Shown here: one piece after another, positions 35,622-47,668 of the stretch
Layout: each line of letters starts with the position of its first letter
Position numbering within the stretch: the stretch's first letter is position 1
NCBI GenBank assembly: GCA_025738555.1
Contig: JAOVFP010000021.1
Coordinates: 2,046,001-2,110,000 of the forward strand
DNA length: 64,000 nucleotides
Direction: 5' to 3'
Source of the DNA: Cyathus striatus
Taxonomy: Eukaryota; Basidiomycota; Agaricomycetes; Agaricales; Nidulariaceae
The notes under the pieces: generated by a model
What the model was told of the DNA's origin: nothing
Database searches by the model: none
What the model saw: the letters and a program-made list of their open reading frames with translations, nothing else
Made by a program: the position numbers and the translations under genes

Positions 35622-37186
35622 TGCTCCGCGCGAGATATGCGAATCTTGTAATAGTCCTAGCGGTCCCAAGTTCGTACTCAAAAATCTCGGAGGACTATCT
35701 TCTGGTCATAGAAATAACTCAATACCTATCGGTACTGAAAGAGAAGTAGCACTTTCAAACATCTCCTACGCGGAATCAGAGATATTACGACTGCAGGGAG
35801 AGATTAATCGGCTTTACTTGTCAACTCGGGGACTTGGTGAAAGGCAAACTGAGCTCTCCCAGTTCAAATCACAAGAGAAATGCCTATTTTCACCTATTAG
35901 AAAGCTATCAGACGATATACTGCGTCGCATATTCCTCGATTCCGAACTTGGTTCTTCTTGTATCAGGGTCGGTAATCCTAAAACGTTTGTTAGGACGGTT
36001 ACCAATGTTTCGAGCTATTGGCGCGCATTAGCTCATTCTACTCCACAGTTATGGACAAGCTTCCATGTCGATATCTACGAAGGTTTTCATACAAAGAAGA
36101 AAATGGATATGATGGGACCATTCGTTGAAAAGTGTCTAACACTTTCAGCGGGAATGCCCCTGGACCTTCTAATTTTCAAAAATATCTGCTCCCCGGAAGT
36201 TCTAGGCGACAGCTGCGTGCAGGCATTGGCTCAGTCCGCCAGTAGGTGGAGGAATGCTTCCATTGAAAACGGGGAACTGCTGGAAGCCATCGCAACCAAA
36301 TCAACGTTATCGATCATTAGGAAACTCAACATCTCGTCAATCTCTCGCCCCGTTTTAATTAGTGCAGCTCCGCAGCTCACTCATCTCACTGTCGACGATA
36401 TCAAAGACTGGTGCTCAAATCTCATTTAAATTGCTTCCATCGCTTAGGCGCCTCACCTTTAACAAGATCAGCAACCCCTTCTCTGTATTCCCAAACATAC
36501 CCTGGTCCCAAATTAAATACATTTCGTTGAACGCCAATGATTTCGCTCGAGATGAACTTTATCATATGCTAAATAGCATGCCAAATAGCATGCCAAATAT
36601 CGTATCATTTATCTATAGAGGGCCGACTATGCTCGCGCAGACAGTCACACTTCCGAGTCTTCAAGTATTGTATATCTGTGGAGGACGCACAAACGTTCTG
36701 AAGCATTTTGCCGCACCTTCCCTTAAAACGTTGGATTTAGTCCACTGCTTCGATTCCGGCGATACGTTGGATAAATCTTGGAAGATTGAAGAACTGAGAC
36801 AATTGAAGAAGCTGAATTTGCATTGTCCTCCAGATCTATACAATGATATTCGAATTCTTACAAAGAAGAATAATGTCGATCCACTTTTCCCGCAACTTGC
36901 TACACTAAAAATTTATACCGACGGTGGGGACTACGAAGCGGAGGACCTCGTGCCCATGCTGAAATCCCGACTTCTACCTGTTGGACAATTGGACACGGAT
37001 GAGAGTGAGACTTTTGAAGGGGAAGCGTATTATTTAAAATCAGTTGATGCCTGCTACTCGCTGGGAATAACTAGCGAAGGCGAAGAGATTGTGAAGAAGT
37101 TTCTTCGATCGGATTTGGTACGTCTTTCGGGGGCTCAGTTGGGTATATCGTATTGCAAGTCCTCGAAGGACCCTATATACCTGTAG
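35622..37186 (+). CDS. F-box/LRR protein, frame broken once, 5' end unresolved
   Basis: The first readable exon starts after a TATTACCAG acceptor at 35621. A coiled-coil-like segment (ESEILRLQGEINRLYLSTRG) precedes the F-box CLFSPIRKLSDDILRRIFLD and the block VSSYWRALAHSTPQLW, the usual order in basidiomycete F-box proteins. The LRR-like body (LTHLTVDDIKDW, then LPSLRRLTF, LKTLDLVHC, LKKLNLHCPPDL, ATLKIYTDG) ends at 37186. Between DIKDW and LPSLRR the frame shifts at about 36405-36425. A 37-nt GTGCTC...CTTAG segment (36411-36447) would restore frame if spliced but would delete LPSLR-type text, so an indel is more likely. A fragment of a paralogue lies at 39.9-41.2 kb. Confidence 0.7.
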
Positions 37187-37878
37187 TACATACTTCATTG
37201 TCTTCGCGTCGCAGCAGCTGCTATTGCCGGCACGAGCTACCCGTGTCGTTGCCCACAATCGATAGTACCAATCTTGTATAAATAATACCGTGACAGATTA
37301 GAATCAATATCATTCCTTTCGCCCACGCTTCTATTCAAGCCATGGAGGATGTTTCGTTGATTGAGAACTTTATCGTGTTGTAGAGCAGGCATTCTGCCTG
37401 CACCGCAAAATGCGGTTTTCATCCGTACCTCGTTCTTTACACGCTGTCATTCACATGACATTTCATTTGATACGTAGTACATAAATGTTGTACCTACAGT
37501 CTGAGAATACAGCTTCGCATTCCCCCCCAGTTCACCTCTAATGCGTGCTCACCAGGATCTGGAGGTCGGACGGATGTGCCGACCACTCACCCAATTTCTT
37601 CGTTGAATGGATACCACCAAGCGGTATTCATCCTCTTCAATGTAAGTACTGCACATCAACAACAGTTTTCTCAGCCTTTAAACAATTTAAACTACTAGTT
37701 CACCACGCGAGATATGCATTTCCTATGGAAGGCATAGTGGACCCAAGTTTTTCCTAACTGACGACGGACGTACCTCCAGGTTCTCTGTATATCCGGGGGG
37801 TGTAGCGCCAACAGGCCCAGAGTCCGAAAATACATCTGAGATATTAGAGGAAGGATGTGACGTTGAAGAGGGGCCCAC
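37187..37878. other. intergenic region
   Basis: It contains a copy of the dispersed double-hairpin repeat (37374-37466) and otherwise no supported gene. Confidence 0.4.
37374..37466 (+). repeat. dispersed double-hairpin repeat, copy 2 (best conserved)
   Basis: It contains the perfect palindrome GCAGGCATTCTGCCTGC followed four bases later by CCGCAAAATGCGG, another hairpin, then ttttcatccgtacctcg and a distal tcacatgacatttc. Related copies are near 12850, 56165 (inverted) and 57870. Confidence 0.75.
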
Positions 37879-39826
37879 AGAATTTGACGTTGCCCTGTAT
37901 TTTGACGTTGCCCAAGTGATGTTGCCTGACGTTGCATATTTAATTTTGGCGTTGCCTAGCGTTGCAGTGGCGTTGCTTGCTGAGGTCCTGTGTTCGAGTC
38001 CTGCTCGTGCACATGCTTAGTTAGTAATAAATACAATAAATTAGTAGGATTTCGCAATGAAAAATGTACCTTGCATTCATATAATATATATTAGCACTTG
38101 ATGAGGAATATGAACCATGTATAACAGGGTATAACTTATAATCTCACAGTGAAATAAGTTGGAAATATGTATTTTTTTCCTTTGTACACAAAATTTCTAC
38201 TCTAGATATCTTGTAGTTTAGTAAATACATGATATATAGAAATAAAAGTAAAGATTTCATAGAGATACATGCACTCTACTCATTTTTATACTAGTTGTAG
38301 AAATTGTTGAAAATCAGATTTTGACGTTGCCTGACGTTGCCATTTGATAATTGACGTTGCCGATCCGAGAATTGACGTTGCTTGGCGTTGCTTGACGTTG
38401 CCTGGCGTTGCGTGACGTTGCCGTGACGTTGTTGTGACGTTGCCGATTTGAACTTTTTTGTTAGATTTGGTGTTGCTTGACGTTGCCTTTGACGTTGCTG
38501 GAGGTTTAATTTTTCCCACGCCCTCCGCCCCACCTTTGTTTATATTTGTACGCAGTGTTCACCCCATCCATCACTCCATCAAGCACCCTTCGTCATCGCC
38601 GCGGCACACATCAAACTTCCTTGTCATCATACTCAGCAGTGAGCAAGTTTTTTCTTATTTTGTAGCTCAATTATTTTTCATTTTATTCAATTATTTTTGC
38701 ATCATCTAATATAAATTATGACATATGTACCAGTCAATATTTCACTATGTAATTATGGTAATAAAGATATGAAAAATGTGAATTAGATACATTTTTTAAA
38801 ATCTTCACTGTAACATGTACCATACTTTGTAAAGTAAGATGACTCTACAGTCATCAACCATTCAACGTGACAACAAAACTTGAAGGTGTGATTGCACATC
38901 ATCTAATACATATTCTACCATAAAAATTGTACATACGGATAGATATAAACTTATAGAATCGTTCTGTATAATTTTTATCACACTGTGTTTTAGTAGGGAA
39001 CAAACATTCGCAAAATAGTTGAAGGGACTGAATTTTGAGCAAGACCACACGGCGTGACAGCCGCTGATGGTCATACAGTTTATTACAGAACACTTCAAAA
39101 TTAAAGATTGCCGAAGTCCGGATCATTAATATAAACAAAACTTCCTTGTCTCGCAACACTGAGCACTTCAGATTTCTAGTGATATATCAGAGAACATAGG
39201 TGTACTTTACCATAAAAACATTTATAGAGGTTTATTACATTAAATAATAGCTGCCTATTTTATAAAACAGTTAAATCAAGTACCTTTATTGAGTAATCTA
39301 TGCCATGTATTTTTTGGAAATCTCATGTTTGAGGTAACTCTCCAACTTAATTTATGCGTCATATATCTATTTCAATATATACTTAAAAAAATATTGTTTG
39401 AACTCATTCCTGGGATACTAGGCCTCAAAATACAAAAAGAATTATAGCGATAGCCATAGATTTGAGGTGAGGAGAGGTCAATCAGTTGGGTTTGTCACGT
39501 TGGGTGGGGTGTCACGTTTGATGGTTGATGACTGTATATTGTAGTACAAATAGTAGACTATGTGTTTTGTGTAAAAAAATTATCAAAAAGTGTGAGAGAA
39601 AGCATGGGAAATGATGAGCAGGAGGCAGGCAATGGTGATACACGTGTGAAATTCCAAAAGAGAGGGGCGGGAGACAGTGACTCGCGGTCGAGATTTGTTA
39701 GCGAGGGTGTGGGAAAAAATCGATCGCAGGCACTTTGGCGTTGCTGTGACGTTGCCATGCAAGAATTGACGTTGCCAGTGAGGCAACGTCACGGCAACGT
39801 CAAAATACAGGGCAACGTCAAATTCT
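37879..39826. mobile_element. non-autonomous DNA element with GACGTTGCC arrays
   Basis: The left end AGAATTTGACGTTGCCCTGT and the right end are perfect inverse copies over at least 34 bp, continuing to a second TTTTGACGTTGCC. Further GACGTTGCC copies fill the left subterminal region (to about 38500, more than ten copies), and inverted GGCAACGTC copies lie near the right end (39735-39815). No target-site duplication is obvious, and no transposase frame exists. A second TIR element lies nested inside at 38848-39534. The arrays resemble transposase-binding subterminal repeats. Confidence 0.75.
38848..39534. mobile_element. nested MITE with TA duplication (mariner-like), 687 bp
   Basis: The left end is CAGTCATCAACCATTCAACG and the right end, inverted, CAGTCATCAACCATCAAACG. 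Both are flanked by TA, the target duplication of Tc1/mariner/pogo elements, whose ends often start CAGT. It sits wholly inside the GACGTTGCC element, so it inserted later. No coding sequence is seen. Confidence 0.8.
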
Positions 39827-39879
39827 AGTAGCCCGAAGAAGAGTTACGAAAGGTGAAAAGATATGCTGGTCCCTGTTGC

Positions 39880-39996
39880 CGACATCCATGGTACAGAGCC
39901 TTCGTCGGTTAAATCGCTTAGGGCCACTTACAAAAGATGAAGTGACGTTACGTCGAGAAACTGGTACTTACTATTTTCCCGGAGCTGGATACACTA
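39880..39996 (+). pseudogene. F-box/LRR fragment, left part of split copy
   Basis: The last bases before the transposon read FPELD in the frame that continues after the element as TLVLLYGSY. This corresponds to FPQLATLKIYTDGG of the gene at 35622-37186. Upstream the frame is broken by a TGA and homology fades, so only a short relic is claimed. Confidence 0.5.
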
Positions 39997-41010
39997 AGGA
40001 CCCTCAAAAATGACCGTAAATCCCTGATCCCATAGGGGACAAATTGGCGGCCGTCAGGCCGCCCGGCCTGATGCAAAAGAGACATTTTGAGGGAGAATTT
40101 TGATGCAATCCTTGAGGAGAATTGAAGACATTTTTGGGTAAAATGGATATGGTATGATCCGGCTTGTAGACAAATAATGTGTTGTGGCTCAGCGGTTGGG
40201 TGGCTCAAATTTTTGTTGTAGAATTTTGATTTTGTGTAACCAGATGTAACCGAATTCGACTCCTAATAGCTCCTAATCTATCCCCTGACATTAGTAATAG
40301 CAAGGCATTGCATTGAAACAGGTGTTGTGACGTGTTGGCTGAGGGCAATTAGCCAATAATTGCGTTGTTACAGTGCTGTTACCTTTTTTGTACTTTTTCT
40401 TTCCTCCCGCCCTCAGTGCTCAGCTGTCATCGTTTTCTGTAATATTCACTGCTCTCACAGATAGAACTACTCGCTTCCAAACCCGGCAGTATGGCATTAT
40501 TCCATCTCTGGCTTTCTTATCACGCCCAGCTGCTCCAATACTTCTCAATGCCGATACCAAGTTGAGACTTGAAGAAGATGTTGATAAACAACTTTACAGG
40601 AAGCTCAGTGAATCTCAAAAGTTGCTAGCAAGCACACTGAAGATATCATGGCAGAGGAGGAAGGTGCCTGTAGGGCTTGAAAGCAATAAGTGATTGATTA
40701 TTACTATACTACCTACCATATCTTGTATCTATATATGATCTAATCCTTCATATACTAAAATTATTGAAGTCTAAACACTGCAGCGCCTTCACACTGCACT
40801 GGGCGCAAAATTTGAGCGAAATTTGAGGGCTGATCCCATTTTCAGACAAATTTAGGGCTATGGGAGGCCTGATCCATATTTCGGACAAATTTACGGAAAT
40901 TTTTGGAGGCTTGATCCCTTGGGGACATTTTTTCCGAAATCGCTCAAATTTTTACCAGACAAAACCGCCGGCGTCGGGATCATGCCTTTATGGTCATTTT
41001 CGAGGGTCCT
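39997..41010. mobile_element. non-autonomous hAT-type DNA transposon (1.01 kb) inside an F-box relic
   Basis: The left end AGGACCCTCAAAAATGACCG and the right end inverted, AGGACCCTCGAAAATGACCA, are TIRs. The octamer ATACACTA flanks both sides perfectly (39989-39996 and 41011-41018). Subterminal motifs (tGATCCcataggGGACAAATT, gcggccgtcaggccgcc, TTTCGGACAAATTT) match those of the 2.29 kb element at 7650-9935, so they form one family. A 106-codon frame inside (40373-40693) has no transposase features. Confidence 0.93.
40185..40263 (+). other. tRNA-like pol III A/B box pair inside the hAT element
   Basis: TGGCTCAGCGGTTGGG (A-box-like) is followed about 57 bp later by GAATTCGACTCC (B-box-like, consensus GGTTCGANTCC). 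No cloverleaf can be drawn. It may be a relic of a tRNA or SINE. The element at 7650 also has a B-box-like GGATTCGAATCCC at 7835-7847. Confidence 0.35.
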
Positions 41011-41240
41011 ATACACTAGTCTTGCTATACGGATCTTATATTAAGGTTAAGGATATAGCGGAGGAGCTGGTGTCCATGCTTAAATCATGTCTTCCACTAG
41101 CTCAAGATCGCGCGATTCGTGAGGGAGCCGACGAAACAGAGCACTACCTTGCGTCAGTAAAGGTTGGATTCTACAAGATTTTCGATAGTGAAGAGGAAAA
41201 GATCTTGAGGGATTTTATTTCTTCGGATGTCGTACGTTAG
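41011..41240 (+). pseudogene. F-box/LRR fragment, right part of split copy
   Basis: The text VKDIAEELVSMLKSCLP, ETEHYLASVKVG and EEEKILRDFISSDVVR, ending at a TAG at 41238-41240, aligns with EAEDLVPMLKSRLLP, GEAYYLKSVDA and EGEEIVKKFLRSDLVR of the F-box gene at 35622-37186. It is the C-terminal end of a duplicate. Joining it to 39996 across the transposon and one copy of the duplicated octamer restores the reading frame FPELD-TLVLL, so the element split a pre-existing copy. Confidence 0.75.
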
Positions 41241-41492
41241 TCGGGGGTAGTGATGACTATAAATCACGGTATCGGAGGTACGACCTTTCGTTTTAGTCCC
41301 ATTGATATGATATTTCAGTAGATAAGATATCAAACGTTGTTTAACTACACGAAAGCAGGTGGTGATTCGGAGTGTCGGTTATTCTTGGGTGATGCGGTGA
41401 CGTCTGCATTGATCACCTAAATCACACACCTAATTACTGGCTGAGTGGCTATATTCCGCGTAATGTATCAATTTCAAATCATGAAGTTCGGT

Positions 41493-42734
41493 CTAGACAC
41501 TTACTGTTCCATTTCCTCCCCTAAAATACTTAGCTCTGCTCTTGTACCACTCTATTCCAGTGACACCGACATCAAACTTGCTTGGCTCTCCTTGCTTCCT
41601 CCTTACAAGCGGTCGAAGAACATCATTATTCCCTGGTCTAGTGAAGTATCCGAGAGAGTATCTATCAAAGAGAGCCTGATCTCCCGGTGGAGATCTAACT
41701 GTACTGAGAACAAGAGGCCTATGATATAGAAAATTAAATGACTTACATGACACGATGAGCACGTGTTCGAAGTATTCCATCGCTGAGGATAGATAGCGTG
41801 TCCCCTATATTGCAAATTACATGTCCGGGAATAGGCTATATTGTGACCTGAGAACGTCTTCAACTTTTTATTGGTATATTGAACATACTTTTACATATTG
41901 CCATTCTTCGGTTTCGCGATCTTTCAACTGTAGGCCTCCAAGTATATTATGCAGAATTGTCTGCAGAATATTGGCACAGTCTCCTAAGTCCAGAACGACA
42001 AACTTACTAGAGATCCGAAATCTGTATGACTTCCCAAGGCAATATCATCTTCATTTCTCAGAGGATTTGTTTCACTTTTTAAAATTCTCGCTTCGCTAGT
42101 ACTATGTTTATTCGAGTGCCTTTCAACCAGTGTTCCGGGAGCCAAACCAAGTTTTGTATTAAATATCTCCAGAATGGTGTTCTGTACTTGTATGGCTTTG
42201 CGTATGTAGGGATTGATGGTACATTCCATATAGGAGGATACGATCTCGGGGTAAGTGCGGTGGATCTTATTGGGCCAGGAAAGAGCGTCGTCTGTTGCTA
42301 CTTGGAAGAACTCCATGGTGTCAGGTTTACCGGAAGTATCCAGGAGTTGTCGAACTGGTTTATAGCTAAAGAGCTCAATATTAATAGCTCTTGTCATAAA
42401 TACTATCATTTACCATCCAGAAAAACCTTCGGTAGTACTTGGTTGATTTGCAAACATCATTCTTTGCTCTATAGGAAGAGCCAGGAATTCTTCTCCAAAC
42501 TTGAACATACGCTTCGCTTCCTCATCCAGTCCGTGGTTTTCTAAACTGAATATACTGTTAGTAGTCAAACTTGCCAATGGTCGTATATACATACAACCAA
42601 AATCCTACAGTTGTCGAAGCTTCCCAGAGACAATCCATCTCCGTCTCGTTATTGATTTTCAGGAGTTCATAGTCAATTATAGGTAATGAAAGTGTTGGAA
42701 TGTTAGGGAAAGGGGGATATTGGTCGTGAAGCAT
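41493..42734 (-). CDS. 2-oxoglutarate/Fe(II)-dependent dioxygenase
   Basis: Exons 42595-42734, 42414-42545, 42008-42365, 41889-41960, 41747-41835 and 41493-41694 encode 330 aa, typical length for the isopenicillin N synthase-like family. The N-terminal domain has LPIIDYELL, GFWFLENHGL and LPIEQRMMFA. The double-stranded beta-helix core has the iron ligands HTD (in LGSHTDFGSL) and the distal His in RTRAHRV, and the co-substrate motif RYS in FDRYSLGYFTRPG. Introns are 47-53 nt; intron 1 carries TACTAAC. Members oxidise small molecules in secondary metabolism or degradation; the substrate is unknown, and no biosynthetic cluster surrounds it. A GTAAGT close to the stop could add a short last exon. 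It appears intact. Confidence 0.9.
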
Positions 42735-43656
42735 GTTAACGTGGACTATCAATGAAAGGCTATGAGAATCTGGCTTCAACCGATTCTTGATATGCAGCAC
42801 TGCCAGCATGCCACAACGCCTATATACATTCTTGGGATAACTATTTATAGGTAACTTAATAGACTGCTGGGTAATGAAAGCTGTATGCCCGAACTCACTT
42901 GACCTGGCTAGTTTGTAACTAATACCTTTCTAGACTTCGTGGAACCTCCGCAAATAAAGATGAATGGCTGGTATGAAATCCCGGCGACCGGCGATCGGTC
43001 ACCTGTTCACTTACAAACACGAATAACATTGGATATGCAAGTGGCAAACTACAGCCGCCAGATCGACGTTGAGGACACCAGTGACCACCTCCATCAGGGG
43101 ACACCTGCTCGTGCGGAATGAGAACCGACGAGGGAGATGAATCTTGAATCTTGAAGCCTGAAGTGAAACGTTGAATGGTGGAACAGCAACTTGTTACTTC
43201 GCTCAATGCTAAGAGTAAGTCTTGATTTGCTTTATCGAGCTTCTGCTACTTGTGCACGATATGGCGTGATAGGTGTCTCCTGCTATGGATACACGGATAA
43301 GGGCAGGTACGGTGTACCATCTTGAAATTTATTGACAGTATGATGTGCCACTGTCTGACGTCGATGCCATCCACCAATCCCTCAGTTTTAAGTTTGAATG
43401 GAGGACGCCCCCTTCCACACTTCCCGCCCTGCCCCGTCAGTACCCGCGGTACACGAACGCAGTCTGTAATCCTATGATTATATCACAGTAGCCAATGTAG
43501 AGGACGCGCTCTAGTTAACACACTGCGGCCCTAGTTCGACCGAGTTGTGCAAGTGGAGGCGGTCAAGGAAAGAAAAGCATGGCCATATCCGTCTCTTCGA
43601 AGCTCGAAGTTGGAGATTGAACATAGACCCTCTCCCTCACATCCTACCCAAGCACT
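42735..43656. other. intergenic region, no gene recognised
   Basis: It is the upstream region of the dioxygenase. Short frames only. Confidence 0.4.
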
Positions 43657-45373
43657 TCAAAGCCCCAGCCGTATCGCACCCTCACACGTATACCCATCAG
43701 CAGGTGCATAGCTCTCCTTGGACCAAGGCTCGACCATGCGCACGTCGTATGTTCTCATTATGATGCTGAGAGGCTTGGGCACTGGTACCCGCAGTTCTTG
43801 AATAAGGAGCATGGTCACCGCGTCAGCAAATAGCCGGAGCATATGGGAAAACTCAAGCACCTCGACAAGCATTATTTCTGGTTGTGCGAGGCGGTATCCG
43901 ATGAGAAAATACTCCCGGTATACACTCCAACTGGGGAAGGGGGAAGGGGAGGGGAGGCATTTATGAGCCCTGGGGAAGACGTTGAGTAGTGCTGAGTGAT
44001 GGGAGGGCGAGGGAGAAGGGTATGGGGACAGGAATGTGCCATCTGTGTCGGGAGGGGTCTTGGGTGTGGTTGGGTTTGGGAGGGTTGGTTCTGTTAAGGT
44101 GATTGATGTACTTGACGTTATACCAGTGGAGGATTCGGATACCACTTGTATATTCAGTTTGGAGTGCTACAAACTCATCTAGCGCAGCTGTATCTGCTGC
44201 TGCCTCAGCTGCAGCTGCCAGCGTCTTCAACTGCCTTGATCGATCCACATACCTGCGAACTCAGGAGATACCTGTGTACGATATTGGGCCAGAGACTTGC
44301 TTGAGTGGCGGTGGGATACGTTTATGAACAGCTTTACATGCATGTAAGATCCTAGATGAGCACATGGTAGCAGGTACAGAATACCATCAAAGTTAGATTA
44401 TCGACCATGCACCCTCACGTTTGAGCGTCGATATACCAGATCTACAATCACGTTAATTCTACCCCTGTAGCAGCAGAAAGAGAAGGAATGCATACCAACT
44501 ATAGTTCCTACTTCCTCCGGAGCAATGTACAACATGGCCGCATCGAGTCATCGACACCCCCTACTCCCTATTCAGCTGGCCCACCTCACGTACCCATGGC
44601 AGTAGGAATCCAGTCGGGTACACAGGGTAGAGATTGAAGTCTCGATGAGATGCTTTTGGGGCGAAGTGGAAGAGACCTAGGGATGAGGCGATGTAGACGT
44701 AGCGCAAAGCCACCTCTCTCCCACTTGCTGCTCCTCAACCTGTCACTTCCCCCTTGCCACTCCCTAACCCCGACCCTACCATACCTCGCCCACAAGCACA
44801 ACTTCTAGCATTACGGTTAGATGTTCGAGTTCGCGATACGAAGTTTTGCGTGCGCGGGCGAGGAGGCGGTTGATGTTGGTCGAGAGAAGGGAGCGTATGT
44901 GGGACCAAGGGAAAGGGCCCTGTCTTGCCCGTCGCATACAAGTGGTAAATCTAGAACTGCACAGCAATGAAAGACGTGTAAGTAAGTGAACCTTCGCGAA
45001 GGGGAAAGCTGAAAGGGACGTACAGCGAGTTGGACGAGGAGCCCGTTAATTTTGAGGACGCACTGGTTCGTTCCCCTGTCCTTGACCTGAAGTGTACCCT
45101 CCTCTGCCTCTACCTCGCCTGCGCCAGTTCGATGCGCCTCTTCCTCTCCATGGTCTTCCCTCTCCTCCTCTGCCTTGTCCTTTTCCTCTGGGACCGCTGT
45201 CGACCTGGTTCAGATGACATTAGTGTTGACCTGAGTGTTGGGATTTGGTTTGGTTGTTGAGGGAGACTTACGAGGACTGTGTCGATATGTGTATGTAGAG
45301 TTGTGGATGGGGGAGGGTGCGGAGGAGAGGCTTGTGGATGAGGTTCATTCGTACAGAGGAAGACTGAGAACAA
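43657..45373 (-). pseudogene. degenerate ASCC1-like gene, copy A
   Basis: Read on the minus strand, the 5' part carries Gly/Arg-rich text (GPRGKGQGRGG, GGYTSGQGQGNEP) leading to RAPRPTR, where copy B has RAPRPTH. The 3' end reads TYDVRMVEPWSKESYAPADG-YTCEGAIRLGL then stop, which fits the C-terminus of fungal proteins with an ASCC1/AKAP7-type 2H phosphoesterase domain. A stop interrupts the frame just before RAPRPTR, and the middle does not assemble. It aligns with copy B at 53.7-55.4 kb over several blocks, some in changed order. The intact family has been linked to RNA-related 2H phosphoesterase folds; the role here is lost or unknown. Confidence 0.5.
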
Positions 45374-47668
45374 CCGAAGAACGAAGGCAAAACGGAGGTT
45401 TGGATAATTTCATATTCCCACTACCTTTTAAGGTAGCTGGGTTATAGGGTCGTGTGAATTTCCTTATAAGGCGATTTACAGGATCTTGAATGGGGTCTGA
45501 CGCCCTGTGACACTATGTGATTACTGGATCATTTCGACCAGAGTTTGTAGTCCCCTGTTACATCTCGATTGGATCTGAAGATCACGCTAACCTCAAATGT
45601 ACCGTCACGTGATCGGTTTACTCACAGAAGGCAACTCGGTTTGAGCGCTACGTTGGCGCTTACTACTTAGAGGGCGTTTATACGCTAATCTTCGCGTTCA
45701 ATGTGTAGTAAGTTACGTAGTGTAGATATGATACGAGTATATATCCCACTCTTCGAAAGGACATAGCTTAACGTAGTTTCAAATAGAATCAGAAGTATAG
45801 TTTAGTAAAATGTTATAATAATATAAATAATACTTTGGTGCAACTTAATACTGCCGCCTTCAAGTTGTAAGTAGCAAGCTAATGTATAATTGCTGATTAA
45901 GGTCCGATAAAGCCGTTAGAAAGTTTATAACGTCTCGCAGACGGACCAGAATATATATGAACAAAAATAAGTACTGTAGTGAAGTATTATTTGCAAAATT
46001 TAATGATAGGTGGCGTGTGTAGAGAGAAAGTACATACTTAATGTCTTCGTAAACGTGCATGTACATTTACGCCGTATGGGTATCTTTTTCTTAAATTACT
46101 ATAAATTGATTTAATGTACACGCTAAATTTAACAGAACGTTCCATACATTCCTCTCGTTATTATGAAGGCCAGAATATATTATTGAGTTTAAGAAGATAC
46201 TTAGTGCTAAAACAACGACCCCATCATGTTTAATGGCTAAAGAAACACACAAAAAAATAGCTGGAGCACCCGCAACGCACTCACTAACAAAAATGACATA
46301 AAATGAGTCAAATAGACAACATACATGGCTCTCAGCCCACATACTTCCTATGTTTTACGATAACGCTAGTAATTACTTAATGAGTGGTTCGCCGCCAACT
46401 GAGCTGGATGGTGGGAAGCGAATATCTGCGGTGGCGCTTACCATTCTGGGCTTATCGAGATGTAACAGGGGACTCAAAACCGTTTCGACCAATCGTTCAC
46501 TCATTTTGAGCGTGACCGAAATTTTGACTTCATTGTTCGGTTCGAGGCTTCATTTAGTGCGTGACAATGATAATATTTGTTCGTATTCACAATGGCCGCA
46601 AGGTGGAATTATCGGACTTGCGAGAGCTGTTTTATTTACTATAATTGTAAAGCAATGATATATCATATGCCATTTCATTTCACAATGGTTTTTTTTATGA
46701 ACAGTGGCTTGATATAAATGTAGCTGGTGCACTTTGATACTCGTAAATTAGGCATGGGATGAGGAAAAAATTCAAAAACACTATGTATTCTACTACAGCT
46801 TGGGAGGAGCACTGAATCATACTGTACATTATTGTATCTACATTTATTGCATAAATGGGCGATTTTTTTTGTAGAATTTCACCTCTATTTTAGTTTCTCT
46901 GAACCTTTGTTCGATGCTCTTGTAGACGCGTGACAATGCTCGAAATTGTTCTGTTCGGAGGCCCTGTGTGACGCGTGACCGAACAATTGGTCGAAATGAT
47001 CCAGTAGTTGGCTGACAAAGCATACACCAAATCAGTTGGGACCCACGACTCTCCTTCTCCATTCATTCTCTCTGCTTCGTTTTGTTCATTCCTATACTCA
47101 GATCACGAAATGGACTACGGTACTACTGGTGTTCAGCAACATTCTCAGCCGGTACCCAATATTTTCCTGAGGTTATAACAGCGAGAAGGCTTCATTGCTC
47201 TACTCTGAATTTCCGAGTAGAGCATGGTGGAACTTCCACCACGCGCTCCCCAGCGATAAAGCCTATTCATCCACAAGTTTAGCGTTAATCTCTCATGCTC
47301 ACAAAGTAAAGGAAACATATCCTCAAGACCAAAACCTTCTCACATATGTCTCCCCAAGAAACTAATCCGATGTTGAGGAATGTGAAGTGCACTGGGCAGA
47401 GGTATTGGGATGATCCCGGAACACGGCGCAGGAACTATAGCACAGGAACTATAAGGTGTAGTACTCGCCGTACGATGTCAGCACAGTATATAGGCGAGCA
47501 ACATGGTACAGAAACTTAACAGAACACTGTACCAAAGTGTACACCTTATTCTCCCCCACAATACAATTATGATCAATTACATATGATTCAAGAGGGATCG
47601 AGGAAGAGAAGGAAAGTAGAAGCCATGTCTGCAACGTTCAGGTGGGTACACGCAAACATAAATTTTTA
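45374..47668. other. intergenic, AT-rich, weak inverted repeat
   Basis: No gene is recognised. ACCGTTTCGACCAATCGTTC at 46479-46498 is inversely matched (16 of 20) near 46981-47000, possibly a decayed small transposon. Confidence 0.35.

Noticed and set aside
37985..38012. tRNA gene around tgttcgagtcctgctcg
   Set aside because: A B-box-like word is present, but the T-stem does not pair and no cloverleaf can be drawn.
40373..40693. 106-codon frame inside the hAT-type element as a transposase fragment
   Set aside because: No DDE or zinc-finger features, and the composition is low-quality; probably chance.
44103..44327. Ala-rich plus-strand frame
   Set aside because: It is the antisense shadow of the degenerate ASCC1-like copy.
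46479..47000. Small transposon with TTTCGACCAAT inverted ends
   Set aside because: Only 16 of 20 bases match and no target duplication is seen.
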